Shown here piece by piece: positions 1-7,749 of a stretch of 64,000 bases of DNA (the first letter of the stretch is position 1; each line of letters starts with the position of its first letter). The position numbers and the translations under genes were made by a program. Below the pieces are notes generated by a model that was not told the DNA's origin, ran no database searches, and was given only the letters and a program-made list of their open reading frames with translations. Source of the stretch: Palsa-504 sp963787645 (GTDB lineage Bacteria; Actinomycetota; Actinomycetes; Streptosporangiales; Streptosporangiaceae); the NCBI GenBank assembly GCA_963787645.1, contig CAWBDS010000014.1, positions 620,001 to 684,000 on the forward strand, in the 5' to 3' direction.

Positions 1-272
1 TGGTGGTCCGCCGCCGAGGGCTCAGTCATCCCGCCCGCCCCAGTGATCACACATTCAGCACGGCTTCGACCGTCAGCTGGCGGCCGGGAGAGTGGTTGCG
101 CACCTCGGCCGGGTAATGTCGGCGACGCCGGTGCCGCAGTTCAGGGCGGCACAAACTATTGGGCATGACAAAGCCGGAGTCTGCCGCGTCCGCGGGGACG
201 CGGCAGACTCCGGGTGCCCGGCCATCCTGCCGGTGCAGGCAGCGGACTAACGTAGTGCTGCCAACGGCAGCG
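1..272. other. left edge, no gene recognised
   Basis: No convincing coding region was found on either strand before the stop of the first hydrolase gene. A short reverse-strand frame ending near position 47 has no recognisable family and mostly shadows other frames. It may be the decayed end of a neighbouring gene. Confidence 0.4.
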
Positions 273-1388
273 TCAAGAAGGCAGGCAGGCCGAGAAGCCA
301 CTCGGCGCTGTCTCGTTCGGGTTCGAGTTGAAGAACAGGCCCGCGCACTCGGACAGGAACCCCGGGTCCTCCTCCGGGACATAGTGACCAGAGTCGGGCG
401 CGATGATGGTGTGCACGTCCGTGGCCACACCCTCGAGGGACTGCGCCACGCCGTTCCCGAAGCTGTCCTCGCCGCCTACCGCCGCCACCGGAATGGTGAT
501 CTTCGGCTTGGCGTACTTGATGTCCCAGGCCTCGTCCTGCGAGAAGGCCCGGTAGTAGTCGTAGCCAGCCTCACGGTTGGCCGCGCAGGAGTAGGCGCCG
601 TACCAGATGTGCCGGTCCTGGGCGGTGATGGCGCCCGCCTTGTTGGCGAAGCTGTACAGGTAGTTCAGGTACGCCACCACGGCTTCTTGGTTGTTGATGA
701 TGCGCTCCGGCGTCGGCGGGGCAGCCATGTTCAGGTCGAAGTGGAAGCTGAAGCCGTAGTTGCTCTCCAGGCCGAACCCGTTGAGCTCCGAGTCGACCAC
801 CATCAGGCGGTCCACCGACTGCGGATAGAGCCGGGCGTACGCGTAGCCGATCCCGACCCCGAGGTCATGCGCGAGGATCGAGACTTCCCCGAAGCCCAGC
901 GCCGCGACCGCCTCGTGAATGTCCGTCGCGGTGTCGGCCGTGGTGTAGCCGAAGTGGGTCGGAATCGCGGAGTTGCCCAGCCCCGGCAGGTCGAACGCGA
1001 TCACCGTGTGGCTCTTGGCCAGACTCGGCATGACCGTGTGCCATTCCCACCAGGTCATGGGCCAGCCGTGCAGCAGGACCAGGACCGGACCTGACCCGCC
1101 GATAACGTAATGCAGGGTGTCGCCGGGGATCGCGACCATGCCCTGCTGGAATCCGGCCAGCGTAGGACTCCGGGGAGCCACGCAGGCGCCGGACCTGCTC
1201 GCCGCTACCTGCGCGGATTGCCCGTGCGCCGCTTGCGCGGGCAGGGCGCCAACCGCCGCGAGCACGCCGGATGTGCCCACCGCAACCACCAGGCCGCCGA
1301 TGGCGTACCGTCGCCACCCGCGTGCGGGATTGGCGTTTCGCAGCAACCGCATTACGGCTGCCGCGCTCCGCCTTATTGCATGTGCCAT
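273..1388 (-). CDS. secreted alpha/beta hydrolase of epoxide hydrolase type
   Basis: 371 aa. The ATG at 1388 has GGAGG six bases upstream; a longer reading to 1592 lacks support. Residues ~22-53 are a signal sequence (basic RR near 26-27, a long hydrophobic stretch, then ALPAQA), so the mature enzyme is probably exported. The alpha/beta hydrolase domain carries the oxyanion motif HGWP at 107-110 and a nucleophile elbow AHDLG with Asp175. An Asp rather than Ser nucleophile is the hallmark of epoxide hydrolases and haloalkane dehalogenases. A C-terminal GHY supplies the likely catalytic His. It is transcribed divergently from the monooxygenase at 1672 and sits at the edge of the enediyne cluster, so a role in processing or detoxifying an epoxide-bearing product outside the cell is possible. 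Substrate is unknown. Confidence 0.8.
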   Translation of the reverse strand: MAHAIRRSAAAVMRLLRNANPARGWRRYAIGGLVVAVGTSGVLAAVGALPAQAAHGQSAQVAASRSGACVAPRSPTLAGFQQGMVAIPGDTLHYVIGGSGPVLVLLHGWPMTWWEWHTVMPSLAKSHTVIAFDLPGLGNSAIPTHFGYTTADTATDIHEAVAALGFGEVSILAHDLGVGIGYAYARLYPQSVDRLMVVDSELNGFGLESNYGFSFHFDLNMAAPPTPERIINNQEAVVAYLNYLYSFANKAGAITAQDRHIWYGAYSCAANREAGYDYYRAFSQDEAWDIKYAKPKITIPVAAVGGEDSFGNGVAQSLEGVATDVHTIIAPDSGHYVPEEDPGFLSECAGLFFNSNPNETAPSGFSACLPS

Positions 1389-1671
1389 GCCATTCCTCCG
1401 ATTCGGGCAGTGATACGGGCTTGCGAACGGACCAGGTCCACCGCACCTACTAGTAGGCCCGTATCCAGTGACGCACGCACCTCCAGGATTGCCAAGCTGA
1501 ACAGGGGTTTCCTGACGCCGCAGATTGGGGTGTCGCGTCCTTTCCTGTTTGGTAGTGCCGCCGCGACCAGGACTTTGACCAGTTATCCGCAACCCGCAAT
1601 ATGCGGCAGCGAGCCCGCGGATGCGATCGTCGACAGTAAGTCATGCTCGTGCTCAGCCCCGGGAGGAAATA
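1389..1671. promoter_or_regulatory. divergent promoter region
   Basis: 283-bp spacer between the start of the exported hydrolase (reverse) and the flavin monooxygenase (forward). It must carry both promoters. I see no clear operator palindrome. Confidence 0.4.
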
Positions 1672-2853
1672 GTGCTTAAGACCGATGTTCCGACGCGCGA
1701 ACAGCTTGTTCAGCGCGCGTCCGGACTTGTGCCGGTGCTGCAGAAGCACGCGGCCTGGGCGGAAGAAAATCGTCGTCTTCATGACGAGACCATCGAAGCC
1801 CTCGCGGACGCCGGCATCTTCCGAATGCGGGTACCCGTGCGTTATGGCGGATTCGAGTCCGACACGCGAACCCTGGTCGACGTGGCCACCGAGCTGGGCC
1901 GCGGCGACGGCTCCGCCGCGTGGACCGCGTCGGTGTACTGGATTCCGGGCTGGATGGCCTGCATGTTCCCGGACCACGTCCAAGACGAGGTGTTCTCCAC
2001 CCCGGACGTCCGGGTGTGCGGGACGCTGAGCCCAAGCGCCCTGGCCCTGCCCGCCGACGGCGGCATCGTGGTCAACGGCAAGTGGGGATTCGTCAGCGGA
2101 GCGCTGCACAGCCACTGGCAGGAGATCATCGCCATCATGGTCGGCGGCGAGGGCGAGCCGATGCCGGTCGTGGCGCTGGTGCCGATGTCTGACCTGCAGA
2201 TCATCGACGACTGGTACACCTCGGGCATGAAGGGCAGCGGCAGCATCAGCACCCTCGCGACCAACGTGTTCATCCCGCAGGAGCGCGTCCTGCCGATCGG
2301 CGCGATCCTGCAGGGTATGTCCGCCTCGCCGGAAAACGCGGCTGCGGATATCTACCGGGCACCCCTGCTCCCGGTCGCCTCCGCATCTTCGCTGGGTTGC
2401 GTCCTCGGCATGGCCAAGGCCGCGAAAGAAGCATTCTTCGCGCGCCTGCCCGAACGCAAGATCACCTACACGGGTTACGCCAAGCAAGCCCAGGCGCCGC
2501 TGACCCATCTCCAGGTCGCCGACGCGGTCAGGAAGATCGACGAGGCGGACTTCCACGCCCACCGCGTGGCGACCCTGGTTGACACCAAGGGTGCCGAGAA
2601 CGCCCAATGGACCATTGAGGAGCGGATCCGGGCACGCGCGGACCTCGGCGCGGTGTGCCGGCTCAGCAAGGAAGCGGTCGACATCCTGGCCACGGCCAGC
2701 GGCGGCTCGTCCATCTACAGCGACCAGCCGATCCAGCGGATCGCCCGCGACGTCAATGCGGTCACCATGCACGCGCTGATGCACCCGGACACCAACGATG
2801 AGCTGTACGGCCGGGTCCTGTGCGGGCTCGAGCCCGACACGCTGTACATCTGA
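1672..2853 (+). CDS. acyl-CoA-dehydrogenase-fold flavin-dependent monooxygenase, copy 1
   Basis: 393 aa from a GTG start that follows GGGAGG at 1661-1666; an upstream ATG at 1621 has no ribosome site. The whole protein fits the ACAD-like group of two-component flavin monooxygenases (HsaA / HpaH-C2 type): N-terminal helical domain, a beta domain with GKWGFVSGALHSHW around residues 127-140, and a C-terminal four-helix domain. The GxWxFxSGxxHxxW pattern is typical of hydroxylases of this fold rather than true dehydrogenases. Such enzymes need FADH2 or FMNH2 from a reductase; the candidate is the protein at 22156. It is closely similar to the gene at 11039 over its full length, including the C-terminal YGRVLCGLEP motif. 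Inferred role: hydroxylation or epoxidation of a carrier-bound peripheral moiety or of the enediyne core. Confidence 0.75.
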   Translation: MLKTDVPTREQLVQRASGLVPVLQKHAAWAEENRRLHDETIEALADAGIFRMRVPVRYGGFESDTRTLVDVATELGRGDGSAAWTASVYWIPGWMACMFPDHVQDEVFSTPDVRVCGTLSPSALALPADGGIVVNGKWGFVSGALHSHWQEIIAIMVGGEGEPMPVVALVPMSDLQIIDDWYTSGMKGSGSISTLATNVFIPQERVLPIGAILQGMSASPENAAADIYRAPLLPVASASSLGCVLGMAKAAKEAFFARLPERKITYTGYAKQAQAPLTHLQVADAVRKIDEADFHAHRVATLVDTKGAENAQWTIEERIRARADLGAVCRLSKEAVDILATASGGSSIYSDQPIQRIARDVNAVTMHALMHPDTNDELYGRVLCGLEPDTLYI

Positions 2854-2863
2854 CCACAGCAGC

Positions 2864-2895
2864 GAACAGGCGGCCTGCGTGCAGGCCGCCTGTTC
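2864..2895. terminator. perfect 15-bp hairpin after monooxygenase
   Basis: Arms 2864-2878 and 2881-2895 are exact reverse complements (GAACAGGCGGCCTGC) with a 2-nt centre. It lies 10 bp past the stop of the forward monooxygenase and before the convergent epoxide hydrolase, as expected for an intrinsic terminator without a U-tract in actinomycetes. Confidence 0.75.
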
Positions 2896-2926
2896 CGCGT
2901 TCGGGGGCTGAACGCTCCCGATACGC

Positions 2927-2960
2927 GTAGCGGCGGCTCGTGTACACGAGCCGCCGCTAC
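2927..2960. terminator. perfect 17-bp palindrome before convergent gene end
   Basis: A 34-nt uninterrupted palindrome with half-site GTAGCGGCGGCTCGTGT. It lies just past the stop of the reverse-strand epoxide hydrolase, next to the hairpin at 2864-2895, so each convergent gene has its own strong stem. Confidence 0.75.
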
Positions 2961-2973
2961 TGACAGGTGCCGG

Positions 2974-4146
2974 TTACTGATGCAGCGAGCGGGCGAAGGC
3001 CCGCACGTCTCCCACGTAGAGTTCGGGCTGCTCCATCGCGGCGAAGTGGCCGCCCCGGTCGAACTCGGTCCAGCGGGTCAGCGTGGGCAGGATGTTCTCC
3101 GCCCAGCTGCGGATCGGCCGCGACGCGTCCTTGGGGAAGACCGCCACGCCGACCGGCATGGTCAGCGGCCACGGTCCGGCCCACGTGCGCCCGAAGTCAG
3201 CGTCGAGGTGCTCGGATTCGTAGTACAGCTGCGCGCTCGGCCCCGCGGTCGCGGTCAGCCAGTAGAGCGACACGTTGGTCAGCATCTGGTCGCGGCTTAC
3301 CGCGTCCTCGGGCCGGTCCGTCGAGTCGGTCCACTCCTTGAACTTCTCCGCGATCCAGGCGAGCTGCCCGACGGGGGAGTCGGTCAGGCCGTAGGAGAGC
3401 GTCTGCGGGCGGGTGGCCTGGATCTTCATCCAGCCGAAGCCGTCCTGGAAGAAGTAACCGCCGAATTGCAGCCGCTCCATGTCCGACTCGCTCAGCTGGG
3501 AGATGAGCTGGGCCATGGCCGCGGGGTCGGGTGGCGGGAGCGTCACGCACATGTTGAGGTGCACGCCCGCGACGTGCTCAGGATCGGCCAGGCCGACGCG
3601 CAGCGAGATGGGCGAGCCCCAGTCACCGCCCTGCGCGATGTAGCGGGTGTAACCGAGCCGGCGCATCAGGTCCTTCCAGGCCAGCGCCACCCGCTCGGTG
3701 TCCCAGCCGAGCTGATGGGTCGGGCCGGAGAAGCCGTAGCCAGGTATCGACGGGATGACCACATGGAACGCGTCGGCCGGGTCGCCGCCGTGCGCGGTCG
3801 GGTTGATCAGCGGGTCGATGACGTCGAGGAACTCGACGAACGATCCGGGCCAGCCGTGCGTGATGATCAGCGGCATGGCGTTGGGTTCGGGTGAGCGAGC
3901 GTGCAGGAAATGCACCTGCACGCCGTCGATCTCGGTCAGGAAGTGAGGGAACTGGTTCATCCGCGCCTCGGCGGCACGCCAGTCGAAGCTGGTGCGCCAG
4001 TACTCGGCCAGTTCCTTGATGTAGCTCAGCGGAGCGCCGCGGCTCCAGCCGACGCCGGGCATCTCATCGGGCCAGCGGGTGGCCCCGAGTCTTTGCTTCA
4101 GGTCATCGAGCTGCGACTGCGGGACGTCGATCTTGAACTCACGCAT
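2974..4146 (-). CDS. epoxide hydrolase, microsomal (EPHX1/SgcF) type
   Basis: 390 aa. Residues 1-~100 form the N-terminal EHN extension characteristic of microsomal-type epoxide hydrolases. The alpha/beta core follows, with oxyanion motif HGWP at 97-100 and nucleophile motif GGDWG with Asp175; a GGHF motif near the C-terminus gives the catalytic His. Length and architecture match the epoxide hydrolases of nine-membered enediyne clusters (SgcF, NcsF types), which open an epoxide on the core to a vicinal diol before the peripheral acyl group is attached. AGAGG precedes the ATG. It reads in the same direction as the FAD monooxygenase upstream (start 5571), 48 bp apart, so the pair may form an epoxidase-hydrolase unit. 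Confidence 0.88.
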   Translation of the reverse strand: MREFKIDVPQSQLDDLKQRLGATRWPDEMPGVGWSRGAPLSYIKELAEYWRTSFDWRAAEARMNQFPHFLTEIDGVQVHFLHARSPEPNAMPLIITHGWPGSFVEFLDVIDPLINPTAHGGDPADAFHVVIPSIPGYGFSGPTHQLGWDTERVALAWKDLMRRLGYTRYIAQGGDWGSPISLRVGLADPEHVAGVHLNMCVTLPPPDPAAMAQLISQLSESDMERLQFGGYFFQDGFGWMKIQATRPQTLSYGLTDSPVGQLAWIAEKFKEWTDSTDRPEDAVSRDQMLTNVSLYWLTATAGPSAQLYYESEHLDADFGRTWAGPWPLTMPVGVAVFPKDASRPIRSWAENILPTLTRWTEFDRGGHFAAMEQPELYVGDVRAFARSLHQ

Positions 4147-4194
4147 CGTGCACCTCTGGAGAATTTAAGGTGGTCATTGATCTGCGGTCGCGGG

Positions 4195-5571
4195 TCAGCC
4201 CTGGGCTGGGCCAGCCGCCGTGCCGGCCGAAGCGCGCCCGGCCTGTACCAACACCCGTCCCACCCGGAGGGCGATTGCCGGGCTCATCAGCGACATGGGG
4301 TCCGCGACCAGCCCGGCTACTCGCAGGAAGGCGTCGGTGACCACCGGGTCGTGTGCCGCGGCGGCCAGGACGGCCGGGACGTACTGGTTGATCAGGCGGA
4401 CCTGGTTGCTCCGGTCACCGGGGACGCCCGGGTAGCCGAGGTCGGCGATGGCCGAGAACTGCCACGGCCCGGCGATCTGACCGGCTATCTCACCGAAGAA
4501 CGCCGCCGTGTTCAGCGGCCCGGGGATCTGCAGGTGCTTGCGCAGGGTCAGCGCTTCCATCCCGGCGACGGTCATGCCCTGGGCGTAGACCGGGTTGAAG
4601 CTGCACACGGCGTCGCCCATCACCAGCAGGCCGGCCGGGAAGCGGGCCAGCTGCTCGTAGTGGCGCCAGACACTAGCCGGGAACTTAAACCGCACCGGCT
4701 CGTCGACCGGCTCCGCGTCGTGGACGAACTCGTAGTGGTCCGGGAGCGGCAGCGACTTGATGTAGGCGAGGAAACCCTCGCGGTCCGTGGGCGGATGGTC
4801 GCCGAGCACCCCGGTGAGCGACAGCTCCACGGTCTCCCCGTCGGGCAGCAGATAGCAGAACACGCCACGCGGAAACGCGGGGGTCCCGGCCTGGTTGATC
4901 GCGATGTCGTGGGTGAACGGGTTGTTCTTGAAGCGGAAGTGCTGCGTGGTGTAGGCCAGGTCGATCTTGATCCTGTCCTCCGGCGGCGCCTCGTAGCCGA
5001 GTTCCCGCAGCCAGGCCGGCATCCGCGAGCCGCGGCCGGTGATGTCGAGCACCAGGTTGGCGGTGAGTACCTCGGGCTGGCTGCCTTCCTCGCGGCGCTG
5101 GATCCGCGCCCCGGTGACCCGGGTGCGGTCCGGTGTCGTCTCCAGGCCCACGATGTCGTACGCCTCGAGGAAGCGCACGTTGGGAATGGCCTGGACGTGC
5201 TTGCGGACGTGTTCTTCCAGGATCGGGCGTCCGGACGACACGCACACCAGGCCCGATTCGGATGCCGCTAGCCGCTGGCCATTGAAGTTCCACTGGATCT
5301 GGCCGTTGAAGTCGCCGAGGGTGACCCCAGCCTCTTTCATGCCCTCGGTCAGTCCGGGGAGCAGTTCCTCATAGATTTCCTGGCCCCTGGCGACCAGGCA
5401 GTGCGCGTGGCGGCCGTGCGGTACGCCGTTGCGGGCGTTGGTCGTACCGCTCAGCTCGTCGCGATCCACCACGACGACCTCGGCGTACCTGTCGGATAGG
5501 ACACGGGCGGCCAACAGGCCAGCCATGCCACCGCCGAGCACTGCTGCGCGTTCTCCAAGCTGGTCCTGCAT
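4195..5571 (-). CDS. FAD-dependent monooxygenase / epoxidase-like oxidoreductase
   Basis: 458 aa; the ATG at 5571 has GGAGG eight bases upstream. The N-terminus carries a Rossmann FAD motif (LGGGMAG, residues 12-18) followed by an acidic residue after the second strand. A second flavin motif, MGDAVCSFNPVYAQG, lies in the C-terminal half. The pattern resembles the large family that includes MonCI-type polyketide epoxidases and lycopene-cyclase-like flavoproteins. The WxWxIP motif of flavin halogenases is absent. It is probably cotranscribed with the epoxide hydrolase at 2974, which suggests an epoxidation step feeding that enzyme; this is inference from context. Confidence 0.7.
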   Translation of the reverse strand: MQDQLGERAAVLGGGMAGLLAARVLSDRYAEVVVVDRDELSGTTNARNGVPHGRHAHCLVARGQEIYEELLPGLTEGMKEAGVTLGDFNGQIQWNFNGQRLAASESGLVCVSSGRPILEEHVRKHVQAIPNVRFLEAYDIVGLETTPDRTRVTGARIQRREEGSQPEVLTANLVLDITGRGSRMPAWLRELGYEAPPEDRIKIDLAYTTQHFRFKNNPFTHDIAINQAGTPAFPRGVFCYLLPDGETVELSLTGVLGDHPPTDREGFLAYIKSLPLPDHYEFVHDAEPVDEPVRFKFPASVWRHYEQLARFPAGLLVMGDAVCSFNPVYAQGMTVAGMEALTLRKHLQIPGPLNTAAFFGEIAGQIAGPWQFSAIADLGYPGVPGDRSNQVRLINQYVPAVLAAAAHDPVVTDAFLRVAGLVADPMSLMSPAIALRVGRVLVQAGRASAGTAAGPAQG

Positions 5572-5926
5572 TACGGTTGCCTCCTTGCCTAGCCCGCTGC
5601 ACGTCGAGCCGGCGCTGGCGCCCGGATAACGGTTCGCGCCGGGGCCAGCTCCTGGGGTCATGCAGCCAAATCCGGCGGGCACGTTCTTAACGGCCGGTTA
5701 TCGCTGTCCTGCATTCCCGACGGTGACATCCGACCTCAGGTAACGCATCTCCCGAATTGCGCCGCCCAAATGCCGAGCGCAACCCGCGAGATGCAGCTAA
5801 CTGCGGAGCGCTGTCATGGTCGCCTTAGACGTGCGCGGTACGGGTTGGATCGGATCCGTGCAGCTCGGGGCTGCGCGGCGCCTGTCACGAATAGGCGGCT
5901 GTCACGAATATGCGGATCGGGGCAAC
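5572..5926. promoter_or_regulatory. divergent promoter region with direct repeat
   Basis: 355-bp spacer between the FAD monooxygenase (reverse) and the adenylation-carrier gene (forward). It contains an exact 12-bp direct repeat, CTGTCACGAATA, at 5882-5893 and 5899-5910 (17-bp period), ending 16 bp before the forward start. The spacing of about 1.6 helical turns could suit a regulator such as the AraC proteins of this cluster, but nothing links them directly. Confidence 0.4.
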
Positions 5927-7726
5927 ATGATGGATTCCAATTCCGTCCAGGAGCGCTTTGCCCGGGTAATGGCGCGCAGGCCAGACGCGATCGCGGTGTC
6001 GTCGCCCGCCCAGTCGGTTACCTACGCCGAGCTCGACGAGCGGGCCAATCGCATTGCCCACCGGTTGCTGGGCTTGGGCGTCAGGCCAGAAGACCCGGTC
6101 ATGGTGCTGCAGGAGCGGTCCATCGAGATGGTGGCCTCGATCTTGGGCATCGTCAAAGCGGGCGCCCTTTACCTGCCGCTGCACAGCGCATATCCGTTGC
6201 CGCGTCTGCAGTGGATCGCCGACGCGGTGGACCGGCCCGTACTGCTGGCCGACGCGGTCATGCGCGAGCGCGGCCTGCCCGAAGTTCCCGTGACCGTCTT
6301 CGTCGACTCGGACGTGGAGCAGGACTCGCTGCCCGGTACCGACCCCCACGTTCGGACCGGGCCAGACCACTTGGTGCACGTGATCTACACCTCGGGCTCG
6401 ACCGGCGACCCGATGGGGGTCGCCGTCACCCATCGCGGCGTTCTCGGCCTGGCCCTCGACTCCTGCTGGGACGGCGGGGGCCAGGAGCGGATCTTGATGC
6501 TGGCACCGTACGCGTTCGCCGTGTCCACCTACGAGCTGTGGGTGCCGCTGCTGCGTGGCGGCCACCTGATCCTGGCGCCGCCCGGCCACCTAGACGTGGG
6601 CACCGTGCGGCGGCTGATCACCGAGCACCAGATCTCCGCGGTACACGTGACGGCCGGCCTGTTCCGGGTGCTGGCCGACGAGGCCCCGGAGTGCTTCGCT
6701 GGCGTGCGCGAGGTGCTGACCGGCGGGGACGTGATCTCGGCCAAGGCGGTGCAGCAGGTGCTCGAGGCGTGCCCCGACACGGTGGTCCGCGCGACCTACG
6801 GTGCGAGCGAGGTGGCGGCGTTCATCACCACTTCGCCGATGCGGGCACCGTACTCCATGGGCCTGGCCGTCCCGGTCGGCCGCGCGATGGACCACACCCG
6901 GCTGCACGTACTCGACGAGCACCTCCGGCCGCGGCCCGCGGGTGAGGTCGGTGACCTGTACATCGCCGGGGACCGCCTGGCCCGCGGCTACCACCGGCGG
7001 TCCGGCGTCACGGGCGAGCGATTCGTCGCCGATCCGTTCGCTGATCCCGGCCAGCGCATGTACCGCACGGGGGACCAGGTGCGGATGCGGCCGGACGGCC
7101 TGATCGAATTCGTCGGACGCTCAGGCGACCAAGTCAAGATCCGCGGATTCCGGGTCGAACTAGCCGAAGTTGAGAGCGTGCTCGCGAGTTACCACGGGCT
7201 GGCGCACGTGGTGGTGGTCGCGCGTGAGGTGCAGGACGGCGAGAAACGCCTGATCGCGTACGTGGTCCCCGAGGCAGGCCGGGGGGTCCAAGGGGCCCAG
7301 GGGGTCCAGGGGGTCCAGGTCGACGTGGGCGGGCTGCGGGCGCACGCGGCGGAACTGCTGCCCGAGTACATGGTGCCGTCGGCCTTCGTCACGCTCGACT
7401 CGCTGCCGCTGACTCCGAACGGGAAGGTGGATCGCAAAGCGCTACCCGAGCCGGTCGTGGAGGCCTCGTCGAACTACCGGGCACCCCAGACAGCGCGGCA
7501 GGAGATCCTCTGCTCGCTGTTCGCCGAGGCGCTCGGGGTGCCCAGGGTCGGGCTCGACGACAGCTTCTTCGACCTGCACGGCGAGTCACTCATGGCGGTG
7601 CGGCTGGTCAGCTCGATTCAGGACCGGCTGAGTGTCGAGCTGCTGGTCTCTGACATCTTCGACGCCCCCACCGTTGCCGAGCTTGACCAGCAGCTCGAGC
7701 TGGCCCTGCAACAGTCGCAGGCCTGA
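5927..7726 (+). CDS. NRPS adenylation-carrier (A-PCP) didomain protein
   Basis: 599 aa from the first of two tandem ATGs (5927, 5930). Residues ~10-520 are an adenylation domain with recognisable core motifs: A3 YTSGSTGDPMG, where the usual PKG Lys is Met; A5 (YGASE); A7 (YRTGD); A8 (FVGRSGDQVKIRGFRVE); A10 (NGKVDRKAL) with its Lys. Residues ~525-599 are a carrier domain with LHGESL giving the phosphopantetheine Ser. In A4 the usual FDxS reads FAVS, so the Asp equivalent to GrsA Asp235, which binds an alpha-amino group, is Ala. My hand-aligned specificity code is A-V-Y-H-L-G-T-A-F-K. The substrate is therefore probably not a plain alpha-amino acid. It is followed by a free condensation enzyme, the arrangement used in C-1027-type clusters to load and transfer a peripheral acyl group. 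Confidence 0.88.
   Translation: MMDSNSVQERFARVMARRPDAIAVSSPAQSVTYAELDERANRIAHRLLGLGVRPEDPVMVLQERSIEMVASILGIVKAGALYLPLHSAYPLPRLQWIADAVDRPVLLADAVMRERGLPEVPVTVFVDSDVEQDSLPGTDPHVRTGPDHLVHVIYTSGSTGDPMGVAVTHRGVLGLALDSCWDGGGQERILMLAPYAFAVSTYELWVPLLRGGHLILAPPGHLDVGTVRRLITEHQISAVHVTAGLFRVLADEAPECFAGVREVLTGGDVISAKAVQQVLEACPDTVVRATYGASEVAAFITTSPMRAPYSMGLAVPVGRAMDHTRLHVLDEHLRPRPAGEVGDLYIAGDRLARGYHRRSGVTGERFVADPFADPGQRMYRTGDQVRMRPDGLIEFVGRSGDQVKIRGFRVELAEVESVLASYHGLAHVVVVAREVQDGEKRLIAYVVPEAGRGVQGAQGVQGVQVDVGGLRAHAAELLPEYMVPSAFVTLDSLPLTPNGKVDRKALPEPVVEASSNYRAPQTARQEILCSLFAEALGVPRVGLDDSFFDLHGESLMAVRLVSSIQDRLSVELLVSDIFDAPTVAELDQQLELALQQSQA
7283..7318. repeat. short 9-nt tandem repeat in A domain
   Basis: About four imperfect copies of GGGGTCCAG encode a Gly-Val/Ala-Gln repeat (GVQGAQGVQGVQ). 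They lie between motifs A9 and A10 of the adenylation domain, probably in a surface loop that tolerates slippage. Confidence 0.7.
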
Positions 7727-7749
7727 GGCCGCGAGAAGGAGCGTGAACT

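Noticed and set aside
4195..5571. Flavin-dependent halogenase (SgcC3-like)
   Set aside because: The WxWxIP motif of flavin halogenases is absent; motifs fit epoxidase/oxidoreductase flavoproteins better.
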